NCBI GenBank assembly: GCA_020073365.1
Contig: JAIQFL010000017.1
Location: 1-57,990 of the forward strand
Length of the DNA stretch: 57,990 bases
From: Terriglobia bacterium
Lineage (GTDB): Bacteria > Acidobacteriota > Terriglobia > Bryobacterales > Bryobacteraceae
Direction of reading: 5' to 3'
Made by a program: the position numbers and the translations under genes. This document shows, piece by piece, positions 27,870 through 39,838 of this stretch. Positions within the stretch are counted from its first letter, which is position 1. Each line of letters starts with the position of its first letter. Below the pieces are notes generated by a model. That model was not told the DNA's origin, ran no database searches, and saw only the letters and a program-made list of their open reading frames with translations.

Positions 27870-29429
27870 TTAGAGCTTCATCTCCCAGCCCTTGCGGACA
27901 TAGGGCCGCAAGTATTTGTTCGCTTCCTCGTTGTTGAAGCGCATGTTCTTGGCGTCCCACATCAGCTTCGTGTTTGGAACGCGCAGTGCGGCGGCGCCCA
28001 GTATCAGCCACTCGATATACGGGACGGCGATGTCGAAATTGGAGCAGCCCGGCTGCCCGCCCTTCGAGGCGCGCACCCAGTCCTGCTGGTGGCTCACCGA
28101 GCGTGGCAGGATCTGCGGCGGCAGCTTGTATTCCGCCCATCGCGAGGCCGGGAGCAGCCAGACACCTTCACCGCGGTCGCACGTCGCCATGTAGCCCTTG
28201 TCGCCCACGAAGAGCGCGCCATTACCCGGAACCCTCGCCCGGTCCACCGGGGCGCCGGCTCCCTGGCCAGGCATCCCGGTTGGAGCGGCGGCCCGGCCGC
28301 CCTGCGCTGCGCCCGCCGGCCCTCCCGGAACTCCAGGCGCTCCCGAGCGGCCCGCGCCTGTCGTGGCGCCACGTTCCCTGCCGGGCTCTGGGGGCGCGTA
28401 CCGGCCGCGTTCGGCCAGATTGTTGCCTCGCGGCAGCAACCGCTCGTCGGCGGCCATGCCGTCCGGGTAGGGCACGTCGCCTCGCAGGTTCTGATAGATG
28501 TTCACCGTCACCGGCGGCATGCCGGCGCGCGCCGGAAACTCATACCGGATGTGCGAGTTGGTGGGCCAGGTCCACTTGCTTACTCCCTTGATCTCGACGC
28601 ACTCGACGCTGATCGGGGGCGCGTCGCTCAGTTTCAATGCCAGGTTCGCCGGACCCAGGCAATGCACCAGCCAATCCCCGAGCGACCCGCCCGTGCCGAA
28701 GTCCAGGTAGGCGCGCCACAGGCGGAACTCGTTCTGATTGTAGGGACGTGTCGCGGCCGTCGCCAGCCAGAGGTCCCAATCCAGAGCGGCCGGTATCGGC
28801 TGCTCGGGAGGCTCGCTCTGGACGTTGTCGCCGCCGATATAGATCCCGCCCGTCCACGCGTGCACTTCTTTCACAGCCCCAATATCGCCCGACCACACGA
28901 TCTCCGCCGCCGTTCGCGTGCCCTCGTGCGAGTATCCCTGGTTGCCCATCTGCGCCGCCACCTTGTATTTCCTGGCCGCATCCCGCAACAGGCGGGCTTC
29001 CCACACCGTACGGGTGAGCGGTTTCTCGCAGTAAACGTGCTTACCGTGCTCGATCGCGAACAGCGCGATGGCGGCGTGGCTGTGGTCGGGGGTGCCGATC
29101 ACGACTGCATCGATGTTCGAACCTTCCTTCTCGATCATCTTCCGGAAATCCTTGTAGCGCGCCGCCTTTTCATACTGATTGAAGACCCGGGCGGCGTACT
29201 CGTCGTGCACGTCGCAGAGGGCCACGATGTTCTCGCTGGTGGCTACCGTGGCGATGTCCTGCCCGCCGCGGCCGCCGATGCCGATGCCGGCCACGTTGAG
29301 TTTATCCAGCACCGACTTGAAGCCCGCTGCTTTCAATGATGGCGTGCTGCCAAAACCTCCCGCCGGAACGGCGCCGGCCAGCAGGCTTCCGTAAAAGAAA
29401 TATCGTCTGGAGAATCGAGTTTCGCTCAT
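27870..29429 (-). CDS. Gfo/Idh/MocA-family oxidoreductase, Tat-exported
   Basis: NAD(P)-dependent sugar oxidoreductase family, 519 residues. An RR leader (RFSRRYFFYGSLLAGAVP) is followed by the Rossmann domain (KLNVAGIGIGGRGGQD, ALCDVHDE, GTPDHSHAAIALFAIEHGKHVYCEKPL with the conserved EKP Lys). The C-terminal alpha/beta substrate domain contains GGSLGDWLVHCLG. Between about residues 345 and 412 is a Gly/Ala/Pro/Arg-rich low-complexity insert (for example GAPGVPGGPAGAAQGG) not usual in the family. The start at 29429 follows AAGGGGAG. Tat-exported members of this type are common in Acidobacteriota and Planctomycetota and probably carry a bound nucleotide. Substrate unknown. Confidence 0.88.
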   Translation of the reverse strand: MSETRFSRRYFFYGSLLAGAVPAGGFGSTPSLKAAGFKSVLDKLNVAGIGIGGRGGQDIATVATSENIVALCDVHDEYAARVFNQYEKAARYKDFRKMIEKEGSNIDAVVIGTPDHSHAAIALFAIEHGKHVYCEKPLTRTVWEARLLRDAARKYKVAAQMGNQGYSHEGTRTAAEIVWSGDIGAVKEVHAWTGGIYIGGDNVQSEPPEQPIPAALDWDLWLATAATRPYNQNEFRLWRAYLDFGTGGSLGDWLVHCLGPANLALKLSDAPPISVECVEIKGVSKWTWPTNSHIRYEFPARAGMPPVTVNIYQNLRGDVPYPDGMAADERLLPRGNNLAERGRYAPPEPGRERGATTGAGRSGAPGVPGGPAGAAQGGRAAAPTGMPGQGAGAPVDRARVPGNGALFVGDKGYMATCDRGEGVWLLPASRWAEYKLPPQILPRSVSHQQDWVRASKGGQPGCSNFDIAVPYIEWLILGAAALRVPNTKLMWDAKNMRFNNEEANKYLRPYVRKGWEMKL

Positions 29430-29474
29430 GTGAACTCCCCTTCCTCGCTATCTGACACACGCATCAACCACAGT

Positions 29475-29543
29475 GGCCGCCAGAATCCACTCTGGCGGCC
29501 TACAGTTGGTGATGGCCGGCTCCCCTGGGTTGGGGGGCCGGCC
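29475..29543 (-). terminator. Two consecutive hairpins between receptor and oxidoreductase genes
   Basis: GGCCGCCAGA/TCTGGCGGCC (29475-29484 and 29491-29500) is a perfect 10-bp stem with a 6-nt loop. Fourteen bases on, GGCCGGCTCCCC pairs with GGGGGGCCGGCC (29514-29543) with one mismatch. They lie 135-200 bp downstream of the receptor stop on the minus strand and may end its transcript. Confidence 0.5.
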
Positions 29544-29677
29544 GTACCCGTCTGAGCTGCCAGGGACGTCGCCAAGCGGGCTTTTCGGTATTCGACCGCC
29601 CGCACGTTCCTCTTCTCCGGCCGCCTTCGCCTGAATTCAACGCATACTACTGGCTATCCCTGCGTCGGCGCGTGTCT

Positions 29678-32600
29678 TCAGAACGTGAATCGAAGCCACG
29701 CCTGCAGGGTTCGCGCATTCTGCCAACCTGTGGCTTGGCCGAAACCCGAAGCGTTCGGTTTCAGACGCGAGCTAAGCAGGTTGCCGTTGGAGTCGAACGG
29801 AAGATTCACGATCGTGGCATCGGTCGTGCTCGCCACTTGCAGGGTCGTGTTCCGCCCGGTGATGTGGGACTGGTTGAGCGCGTTGAAAGCGTCGAGCCGG
29901 AAGGAAAGCCGGCGGGTCTCGCCGAAACGGAACTCGCGCTGCACGGCGAGATCGAAATTCTGGTAGAAGCAGCCGCGCATGTAGTCGACGCCGGACTCGA
30001 GGCCGACGCTGCCCACCTGCGGCGGGGCAAAGGCGGAGGTGTTGAACTGCTTGTAGATGTCGCCGCCGCATCCCGAGCCGGGATCGCCCTTAACGGTGAC
30101 GCGCCCGCCGAAGTCGGGCGAGCCGGTAATGTTCTGACTGCCGGCGCCGTTCTGGAAGGAGTAGCCGATCGTGTAAGTGCTGGGAGTATTGGCCGCCCAG
30201 ATACCGGAGAGCTGCCAGTCTCTGGTCACGGCGTGGAGCACTAATTGGGCGGCCCCCGAGCCGGCGTTCTTCACCGCCGGTATAGAATACACGAAATCGC
30301 CCTTGAACGTGTGCCGGGTGGGAATGTAGTTTTGAAACAGCGTATTGGCTTGGTCCTGGTCGGAACGATAGGACCAGTTGCCGTTGGCGTCGTGTTGGAT
30401 ACGGGCCCCGGCATCGGCCATGCGGTGGAGCATGATCGTGTCGTTGATATCGAATTGCAGGCCGTGGCTAAAGCGGCGACTCAGCGCAATCTGCAGAGTG
30501 TGCGAGGTGATGAAACCGCGGGGAAGCATCATGTTGATACTGCCGTAGCCTCGGTAAGAGCGCATCATGTTTTGGGTCACAGCCGCTCCGCCAGGAAGCG
30601 AGCTGGTGACCGTCGGGTCCTGGTTACCCGCCAAAAACGCGCCGCCCATATCGACCGTGTTGATGTTGACCTGTTCGACGACGTTGTAGCTGTGCAAGCC
30701 GGTGTAGGAGACATCGAGCATCGTGTTCTGGGGCAGCATATACTGAACACCGCCGCTCCAGCTCCAGGTGCTGGGAAGCCCGCTATGGAGTTGATAGACA
30801 TTCAGGTTGGGCGCGCTCGAGGTCGTTAGCCCACCCATCGTCTGGAACTGGGAGTAATACAACGTCTGGTTCAATTCGTTGGGCGGGTTTGCGATCAGGC
30901 TGAAAACGGTGTTGCCGGAGGGACGATCGAAAGTGAGTCCGGCGCCGCCGCGGAAAATGAGTTTCTGCTTGCCGGTCACATCGTAGGCGATTCCGAAACG
31001 GGGCCCCGGGCGGAGCGCTGGCCAGTAGTACGTGGTGCTGGGCACGGGGTCCGTTCCCGAGGGGAATATGCCGTTGAGGGTATTTCCCGTACCGGGCACG
31101 AGCGTACCGATCGCCACGGCTGTATTGAGCCCCAGGAGCTGTCCGGTGCGCGGGTCCTTCGCCTGGCGGTTCGAGCCGCTGCAGGGCGCGGTTGTCGCGC
31201 AACCCGGCAGATAGTAGAGCGGCGCACTGGCCAGGCTCCATTTGTCGGGCAGCCAGTTCACGCCCTGCCCCAGCTTGTCGTTCTGCGGCGGTTGATGGAC
31301 AAGGCGCACGCCGTAGTCCAGCGTGAGTCTGGAATTGACCCTCCAGTTGTCCTGGATGAAACCTTCGATATTGTGGTAGACGTAATTTCCCTCGACGTAC
31401 TTTGACAACTGGGTGTACGAGTCGAAGACGCCTAGCGCCGCGTTGGCAAAACCGAAGCCGGAGTCCAGCGAGTTGTTGGTGTCATTGGCAAAGCTGACGG
31501 AGCCCTGCCACGTCCCCGCCAGGGATTGCTGCGCTTTGTAGCTGTGCGTGTAGTAAAGGCCGGCCTTGAGAGTGTGGCTGCCTTTCACTTTCGTGACACT
31601 GAAGACAAAATCGTTGTTCTGGTTGGTATTCAGCCAGCCGGGGAAGGGGAAGTTCGGGGGCCCGTTGGCGATGCGGCCTCCCCAGGAGAACTGGGGGACC
31701 AGGCTCATTTTGGTCCCATCCCAGATGGGCGGCTTCATTGACTGCATGGCCTGGTAGGCGTAATAGCTGGTGTTCAGCGTGCCGGAATTGGGAAAGAGTT
31801 GGGGCAGAGCCGTCAGTCCGGATCCCGACAGGCTGGCGATCTTGTTCATGGGTAGGGAGCTTACGCAGAAGCCTGGCGCGACACCATTTGTCGGCCCAAA
31901 GCAGCCTGCCAGGTCGTTCCGCGTGCGGCCCACGGTAGCCTCCACGAAAGTGGTCGGATTGATGCTGTAGGTGACCGTGCTGGCCCACATGTAGAACCAT
32001 TTCTTGTACACCTGGGTATCGTTAAAGCCGGGAAGGGTGCCTTGTTGCACAGTCGCGGGCTGCTCCCACAGGGTTAACTTGCCCGAGACTCTCAGCTTTT
32101 GAAAGGGCTGATAGTCCACTTTTACGATCGGTTCCTGCGACATGATACTTTGCGGCGTTAATACCCCCGTGTAGTTGTAGGGGAGGTTGGTTGCGGCTAG
32201 GTTCGGCATGGGGTACAAACTCAGGATCTTCAGCCCTAGACCGTAGAGGCGGTCGGCGGGGATCTTTCCCAGGACGCCGCCGTCCTTGAAGCAGCCGGAT
32301 GTGTTGGAAGCCGAGCACGTGTTGCTGGAAAGCGGGTCCTTGATGTAGGGATACAGGTTGCCATTATTGTCGACCGATTGCGAAAAATCGCCGGCGCGCT
32401 CCAGCGCCGTCGGAAAGCGGTAGTTCACAACGCTGCCGCCCGTCACCGTCATAGAGCGGGGGTCGAACTCATGGCTGTAGAAGAAGAACAGCTTATTGTC
32501 GTGGCCCGGTTTCCCGATGGGTCCTCCGACTGTGAAGCCCAAATCTTTTTGCCTCAAGTATGCCTTGGGGTTGCCGTTGAGGAGGTCAAGCTTGTTCGTG

Positions 32601-33418
32601 GCATTCCACCCCGACCGGCGCATGATCATAAAGCCCGTGCCATGAAAGTGGTTCGAGCCGCTCTTGGTGACGGCACTCATCTGCACGCCGCTTTGGCGGC
32701 CGTACTCGGCCTGGTAGTTCGATACCATGATCTTAATTTCCGCGATCGCTTCCGTATTCACCGCAATGGCGAGGGCGTTGTTGCCGGAATCCATCGTGGA
32801 AACACCGTCCATCATGATGTTCGCGTTGCCGCCTGAATAGGAGCTCGAGTCCCCGACGCGGGCTGGCTGTGACGAGGTGCCACCGACCCCCGGAACTACG
32901 GCCATCAGGTTAGTGAAAGTCCGGGTCAAGAGCGGGATGTTCTGGACCTCGGCTTGCGTGATCGTGGCCGACCGTTCGGCACTCTGCGTCTGCAACAGCG
33001 GGGCTTCGCCGGTGACGGTAACGGATTCGCTCAGCGAGCCGACTTGGATCGTAATGGAGCCGAGGCCAACGCGGTCCCCTGGGCTCACGGCGATGCCAGT
33101 ACGCCGGAGGGTCTTGAAGCCCTGGTGCGCCACCTCCACGGTGTAGGTGTCAGGCGGCACGTTGGGAACAACGAAATCGCCGGTTGTGTTAGTAGCAACC
33201 TCGGGGAGCCGCGTGCCGCGAGTCTCGCTGATCAGACTAACGGTAGCACCTGGCACCCCAGCCGATTGCGGGTCCAGAACACTTCCCAAAACTGTACCAT
33301 TTGTCAATTGCGCATACGCGCGGGGAATCGACATCCCGAGTACAAGCGCCGTGGCAAGCATCGCCAAGCCAGTGCGCCGTCCATGAGTGAGCGAAGGTAC
33401 GACGGAAATCTCACGCAT
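29678..33418 (-). CDS. TonB-dependent receptor (Oar/SusC-like) with carboxypeptidase-regulatory domain
   Basis: Intact outer-membrane receptor of 1246 residues. The start at 33418 (MREISVVPS) has an ideal AAGGAGG site 7 nt upstream; a signal peptide follows (LAMLATALVLGMSIPRAYA). The CarboxypepD_reg domain covers about 40-125 (NGTVLGSVLDPQSAGVPGAT), with the plug next (ITQAEVQNIPLLTRTFTNLM, NIMMDGVSTMDSGNN, YQAEYGRQSGVQM). The barrel ends in QAWLRFTF. The 5' leader is long (about 230 nt after the module C block) and contains an A+T-rich tract at 33470-33513. It is probably an oligosaccharide importer for this locus; the ligand is unknown. Confidence 0.88.
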   Translation of the reverse strand: MREISVVPSLTHGRRTGLAMLATALVLGMSIPRAYAQLTNGTVLGSVLDPQSAGVPGATVSLISETRGTRLPEVATNTTGDFVVPNVPPDTYTVEVAHQGFKTLRRTGIAVSPGDRVGLGSITIQVGSLSESVTVTGEAPLLQTQSAERSATITQAEVQNIPLLTRTFTNLMAVVPGVGGTSSQPARVGDSSSYSGGNANIMMDGVSTMDSGNNALAIAVNTEAIAEIKIMVSNYQAEYGRQSGVQMSAVTKSGSNHFHGTGFMIMRRSGWNATNKLDLLNGNPKAYLRQKDLGFTVGGPIGKPGHDNKLFFFYSHEFDPRSMTVTGGSVVNYRFPTALERAGDFSQSVDNNGNLYPYIKDPLSSNTCSASNTSGCFKDGGVLGKIPADRLYGLGLKILSLYPMPNLAATNLPYNYTGVLTPQSIMSQEPIVKVDYQPFQKLRVSGKLTLWEQPATVQQGTLPGFNDTQVYKKWFYMWASTVTYSINPTTFVEATVGRTRNDLAGCFGPTNGVAPGFCVSSLPMNKIASLSGSGLTALPQLFPNSGTLNTSYYAYQAMQSMKPPIWDGTKMSLVPQFSWGGRIANGPPNFPFPGWLNTNQNNDFVFSVTKVKGSHTLKAGLYYTHSYKAQQSLAGTWQGSVSFANDTNNSLDSGFGFANAALGVFDSYTQLSKYVEGNYVYHNIEGFIQDNWRVNSRLTLDYGVRLVHQPPQNDKLGQGVNWLPDKWSLASAPLYYLPGCATTAPCSGSNRQAKDPRTGQLLGLNTAVAIGTLVPGTGNTLNGIFPSGTDPVPSTTYYWPALRPGPRFGIAYDVTGKQKLIFRGGAGLTFDRPSGNTVFSLIANPPNELNQTLYYSQFQTMGGLTTSSAPNLNVYQLHSGLPSTWSWSGGVQYMLPQNTMLDVSYTGLHSYNVVEQVNINTVDMGGAFLAGNQDPTVTSSLPGGAAVTQNMMRSYRGYGSINMMLPRGFITSHTLQIALSRRFSHGLQFDINDTIMLHRMADAGARIQHDANGNWSYRSDQDQANTLFQNYIPTRHTFKGDFVYSIPAVKNAGSGAAQLVLHAVTRDWQLSGIWAANTPSTYTIGYSFQNGAGSQNITGSPDFGGRVTVKGDPGSGCGGDIYKQFNTSAFAPPQVGSVGLESGVDYMRGCFYQNFDLAVQREFRFGETRRLSFRLDAFNALNQSHITGRNTTLQVASTTDATIVNLPFDSNGNLLSSRLKPNASGFGQATGWQNARTLQAWLRFTF

Positions 33419-33645
33419 TCTGGACCTCCTTAAGTGGGCATTATACACGGTATAACGACAATCGGACCCTCTTCTTCTTGTTTTTCTTGTTTTTATTTGT
33501 TTTTATTTTGGGGCCGATGCAGCTAGAACGGCATCGAGCACCGGCTCATCGCTTGTTTATTCCTGTCGCTTCCCACCAATGGCCAGACTGTCTTCGTTAG
33601 CTGGACAGCGCAGCCTGATCAAGTTTACGCTTAACACGGGCCACG

Positions 33646-33775
33646 GCTAGGTTTGGTACGGTGTCAGGTGCCCAACTCATTGCATAGAATCATCTAGAGG
33701 TTGTGCTCACATGACGAGCTTCTGATGCTTCCCTTAACTGTTAGCCCTAACTGTCACGACCCCATTAGAACCCGC
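33646..33775 (-). promoter_or_regulatory. Regulatory module C upstream of the second receptor
   Basis: Reading towards the receptor, the operator part (33733-33773) contains GGGTTCTAATGGGG, then GACAGTTAGGGCTAACAGTT. After about 67 bp, 33646-33666 carries TGACACCGTACCAAACCTAG, the best-preserved copy of the promoter-side block. A possible -10 (TAAGCGTAAACT) follows about 20 nt later. Confidence 0.6.
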
Positions 33776-33822
33776 AAGAGAGCATTGCATTTCGTTGCGA
33801 TGGAGGGAATTCCTCGTGTAAC

Positions 33823-33975
33823 GTCGTCGAACACACCATTGGCGGCCCGAACGGCACTCTCAAAGAACGCTTGATCGGAGTGGACCTCTTCCAGCTTCCG
33901 CCGGATTTCGATACCCACGGAGTCGCTACTCTCTACGATCTACCGGGCATTCTCCTCATCCGGATCCAATTCTAA
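33823..33975 (+). pseudogene. Remnant of the N-terminal domain of a malectin-regulator-like protein
   Basis: Fifty residues (VVEHTIGGPNGTLKERLIGV, then DLFQLPPDFD) align with residues 43-72 of the intact protein at 48024-49664 (IVEHTLTGQGGALKERSLGV, ELFHLPTDFD). Family similarity then fades and a stop follows at 33973-33975. No start or upstream part is visible. It lies between two receptor genes that both carry the shared module, just as the intact copy lies beside module E. The rest of 33976-34160 shows no gene. Confidence 0.6.
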
Positions 33976-34160
33976 AGGCAAGCTTTCGCTGTTGCCTGAA
34001 TGGCGGTAGGGCCATGGCCGTGAAGACGCTTCGGCTGTGGCCATTCCTGCCGACCGATTGACCCGCAACGTGGCTCTTAGGACCTGTGTTCTACCCTTGC
34101 GGCTTCCGCCCAGCCTGCGATCTTATGAGTGCCTATTGCGGGGCTTCCAAGGCAATCAGG

Positions 34161-34271
34161 TAGGGTTTAACTGGGGCAACAATCCGGGCTAACGGTTAGA
34201 CCCGGCTTGTCCTGCGAACGTAACCATTTGATTCCATTCATCCTGAACCCGGGACACCGTAGCAAACCTAC
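34161..34271 (+). promoter_or_regulatory. Regulatory module D upstream of the third receptor
   Basis: TAGGGTTTAACTGGGG (34161-34176) and GGGCTAACGGTTAGACCC (34186-34203) form the operator part. The block GACACCGTAGCAAACCTAC lies at 34253-34271. Downstream, GCGCTAAACTTAC is a possible -10 region, and the leader TGGGAGTTGCGCCCC is shared almost exactly with module E. The module is intact even though the receptor gene it serves is decayed. Confidence 0.6.
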
Positions 34272-34361
34272 TGCCTGCGGGATTTGTGCGCTAAACTTAC
34301 GCAAACCAACTTTGGGAGTTGCGCCCCAACGCTCTTCCTGGTAAGAAAAGAGGTTAATCGA

Positions 34362-36745
34362 ATGCGTTTCGCTGTTTTGGCAGTGTTGCTTTCGGCTACG
34401 TCGCCGCTGTGGGCGCAAATCGACAACGGCAATATCACCGGTCGCGTGACCGATCCGACCGGCGCAGCCATCGTCGGGGCGCAGGTCACTGTGACCCAAG
34501 CGGAAATGAACTTTGAAACCGTCACGACCACAAACGAGGAGGGCCTTTACCGGGCTCTGAATTTGCGCCCCGGCCCATATCGGGTTACGGTTGTGGTGCA
34601 GGGGTTCAAAAGGCTGGTGCGCGAGGGCATCGACTTGCGCGTTGGCCAGACGCTGGCGGTGGCGAACATGGGACTGCCGAAGACCTGCATGCCAGGCGTG
34701 GTCCCGAGCCTGATCACCGACCAGGCCAGTCTTTCTCCAGGCTGCGGGAGCAGAACCGTTCAGGAAACATTCACCCTTAGAGATGACCTGAGCAAGACAA
34801 TGGGCGCCCACAACTTCAAGATGGGTTACGAGCTTTTGCGGTATCACCAGAACGCGAACAACGGTCCGGGCACCCCGGACGGTTCGTTCACCTACGCCGG
34901 CGTGGGCGGTCTCCAAACCAACGGCAGCGGCATCGCCAATACGGGTGGCATCACGCTGGCGCAGTTCATGACGGGCGACATCAGCGGCTTTAGCTTCGGT
35001 ACCAACACGGACAACGTATATACGCGGTCCTGGCAGCACAGCGTGTATCTCCAGGACGACTGGAAGGTTAGCTCCACTCTGACGGTGAATTGGGGCGTGC
35101 GCTACAACGTCGATTCGCCGAAGGTCTATAAGGGGGGGTACATCAGCCTCTTCGATCTCAACGCTCCGGACAATTCGACTACTACGAACACGGCTTACCT
35201 GCCCTTCTGCCCGGCGGGAGGCTGCAAAGGTGCCTACACGCATCCGAAGGGCGGCACCCCGTTCGACACGGACTGGGGCCGGATTGATCCGGTTGCCGGT
35301 CTGGCGTGGCACCTCATGCCCAAGATGGTGTTGCGCGCCGGCGCCCGCATTTCGCACACCGACACCTACACGGACAGCACCAGCCTTATCTTCACCAACG
35401 AGCTTTTGACCAGGGCCTATTCGGCCAGTCAGGTGTCGGGTAACTTCGCGCCGCTGTTCAACCTGAACAACGGAATTCCTGCGTGGAGCTATCCGGCTCT
35501 GCGTCCGGATGGCTCAACACCGACCGTCTCGACCAATGCCGGCAGCGTCAGCCCCACCATCGTCCCGAGAAATCTAAAGACACCGTACGTGGCGACCTGG
35601 AACGTCGGCCTGCAGCGGGAACTGAGCAAGGACTACCTGTTGGAACTCCGCTGGGAAGGGTCCGCCCAAGTGAAAGGCTACGGAAGTTACGACATGAACA
35701 CTCGGCCTTGGGGCATCATCCCGAGCCCCAGCCATGATGGGACGATGATGAGCCTGAACGATCCCGCCAACGCCCTCTACCGGTACCAGTGGGCGACGAA
35801 CTCCATTGCTTCGTACCAGACCCAGTATGCGCGGCCCTATCCCAATCTGGGGGCCATCAATCTGGTATGTAACTGCTATCACATGGACCATAACGCCGGC
35901 ATCGTGAGGATTGAGAAGCGCTATTCCAGGGGGCTGACTTTCCAGGCGTATTATACGTACTCGAAATCGCTCGGCGGAGGCGCGGGCAACCCGTACCTGG
36001 ATTGGCATCTGTTGAAGGCCCGCACCGCCCAGGACCAGACCCACAACTTTACCGCGACGATGAATTACGAAATCCCGGTAGGGAAGGGCCGGCACTTCCT
36101 CGGCCAGACGAAGCGTTGGGTCGACGCGATTGCGGGCGGTTACAACATCTCGTTTGTGTACACCATCGCCTCCGGACTGCCGGCGGGCATGAGCATCAGC
36201 GGCGTGGGCCTTCCGAGTTACACGGCTGGAGGGACGACTTTTACCAACATCTCCGTGCCACAATATCCCAGCTTTATGCCGAACTATGGCGGCGTGATTT
36301 TGAAACAGAGACCATCGCTGCGGGACAACTGGCAGGACCTGGGCGGCGAAGTTTCAATCAGGGGAACCAGAACAGCATGATCAATTGCGGAGCCACCGTG
36401 TTGAATTACTGGAACGACTGCTTTACGTACATCCCCGCGTTCAGCCTGGGGAACAACGGCAGCAATGTCTGGAACAACCAGAGACTCATCGCGGCCAGCG
36501 CAGCCATCTCCAAGGAAGTCCCGTTGAAGGGTGAACGGACCCGTCTGCAAATCCGCCTGGACTTGCAGAACCCCTTCAAGTGGTACAACTGGGGCGGGCC
36601 CAGCACAAGCCTGAACGTCCAGAGCGCTGCCAACGCCCTGACCTTCGGCAAGATCAACCCCGGATCAAACGGCGAGACTGCCACCGGAACTGCGGGATAC
36701 GGGGGCACTCCCCTGTTGAACTTGACGATGGCGTTGAAGTGGTAA
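34362..36745 (+). pseudogene. Decayed TonB-dependent receptor: plug domain deleted, C-terminal frameshift
   Basis: The start at 34362 (MRFAVLAVLLSATSPLWAQ) has AAGAGG upstream and a good signal peptide. A CarboxypepD_reg domain follows (GNITGRVTDPTGAAIVGAQV). At about residue 95 the sequence jumps from LRVGQTLAVANMG directly to barrel-like sequence (LRDDLSKTMGAHNFKMGYE), so the plug domain and the first strands, several hundred residues, are absent. The frame ends at 36380, but the receptor tail continues in another frame from about 36345 (FNQGNQNSMINCGATV) to 36745, closing with LLNLTMALKW. Without a plug the pore could not be gated, so I treat it as a pseudogene. The deletion itself keeps the frame. 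Confidence 0.75.
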
Positions 36746-36824
36746 TCGGCCACGGAGCGGTCGGCTATGGCGAACCGCTGACTCGGGGTCGCGGCACGGC
36801 GTGCCGCGGCCTCAATTCCACTAA

Positions 36825-38147
<1,323 letters not shown>

Positions 38148-39795
38148 GCTGGCAACAGCCAGGAAGGCCGGGCGCTCCAGACCCAACTTGTTCGCGTCGA
38201 CGACATGAAAGGGGCCCGCTTGATCCGGGTCGCGGGTGCGGCTTCGCGCCGGTCGGCTTTTGGATTGGAGAACAGACATGCATTGCAGCAGGCAGTGGTT
38301 CCTACTATCGACGCTGGTTGCGGTCCTCACGACAAAGGTGGCGGCGCAACCTGTGGCGGCCACCATTGACGCCACGCGCACCGGGCAGCCCATCACGAAG
38401 CTGATGTTCGGCGGCTTCATGGAGCCGGCCACGACCCAGGTTTGGGCCGAGATGTTGTCCGACCGGAAATTCTTCAACGAGATCAACTCAAAGCCGGCCG
38501 CCGCGCCGGCGGGAGGGTTTGGCCGAAGGGGGCCGCAACGCCGATGGATGCCGGTCGGCGCTGACGAATTTGTGGTCATGGACAGCCAGAACTCCTACGT
38601 GGGCGACTGGAGTCCGGTCATCCGGTTGGAGATGGCAACGCCACACGGCATCAGCCAGTCGGGCATCACGCTACGCGCCGGCAGGGCGTACGTAGGGCGT
38701 GTGGTGCTGGCAGGCGACCCCGGCGCCAAGGCGGAAGTCACTCTGGCCTGGGGGCCGAATCCGGGCGATCGCCAGACGATCAGCATACCTGCGGTTACCA
38801 CTAACTACGCCAAGTTTCCCTTGCAGTTCACGTCCAAGGCGGACACCAACGAAGGCCGCTTCGAGATTGTGGGGACTGGTAGCGGCGCTTTCCACATCGG
38901 GGCCGCTTCTCTGATGCCCGGGGACAACATCTCGGGTTTCAAGGCCGCGACCGTCCGTTTGCTGAAGGGGCAGGGGATCTCGATTGCGCGCTGGCCCGGC
39001 GGGAACTTCGTCTCCGCCTACGACTGGCGCGACGGCATAGGCGACGCCGATCAGCGGCCGGCCCGGCGTGAGCTTGCGTGGAACGGGATGGAGTCCAACG
39101 ACATGGGGATCGACGATTTCATGACCTTCTGCCGGTTGATCGGCGCGGAGCCCTACATTGCCGTAAACTCGGGGCTGGGCGACGCCCACTCGGCGGCCGA
39201 GGAAGTCGAGTACGTGAACGGTCCCGCCACCTGCCGGCTGGGGCAGTTGCGCGCGGCTAATGGACATCCCGCGCCTTACGGCGTGAAGATCTGGGGAATT
39301 GGCAACGAAATGTACGGTCCCTGGCAGTGGGGCCAAATGGCGGTAACCCAGTACCCGGAGAAGCATAACCTGATCGTCAAGGCAATGCGGAAAGTCGATC
39401 CCACCATCAAGGTGATCGCCTCCAGCGCCACGCCGGAAGAACTATCCTGGACCTACATCGAGAACCGGCAGTTAGGCACCTTCCCGGGGCGGGAACAGGT
39501 GAACGACAAGGTGCCGTTCGGCTTTGGCACGAAGTATGACTGGACCGGAGCGCTGCTGGAACGTTCGGCCGACTATATCGACTATCTCGGTGAGCACTTC
39601 TACGGCTACCCCAACCTGGCGATTGACGCCGAGAAGCAGGCATTTGTCGAGGCTAACGATCCGCCTGCTGACAGAGTGCGCCGGATGTCGAACAAAGTGC
39701 AGATGAAATTCGAAGCATGGGAGGAGTACTTGAAGAGGATGCCGTCTCTCAATGGTAAAGACATCAAGTTCGCTTTCGACGAATGGGCGCCGCGG

Positions 39796-39799
39796 AACC
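39796..39799. repeat. Left copy of 4-bp target-site duplication (AACC)
   Basis: AACC immediately precedes the element's first base (T39800). The same AACC follows its last base (A46259). Retaining one copy restores the GH51 frame as AAC-CGA-GCG-GTG. Confidence 0.85.
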
Positions 39800-39838
39800 T
39801 GTGCTGGTTCAGCGTGAAATGGAGAACTGGCGTTCCCC
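39800..39838 (+). repeat. Left terminal inverted repeat of the element
   Basis: It begins TGTGCTGGTTCAGCGTGAAA and continues to GCGTTCCCC. About 32 of 39 aligned positions match the right end read on the opposite strand, including the blocks GGTTCAGC, GAAATGGAGAA and GCGTTCCCC. Confidence 0.85.

Noticed and set aside
33470..33513. T-rich tract suspected as a terminator or small repeat array
   Set aside because: There is no stem before it and no regular repeat unit. It lies in the receptor's 5' leader on the minus strand, where it is an A-rich segment.
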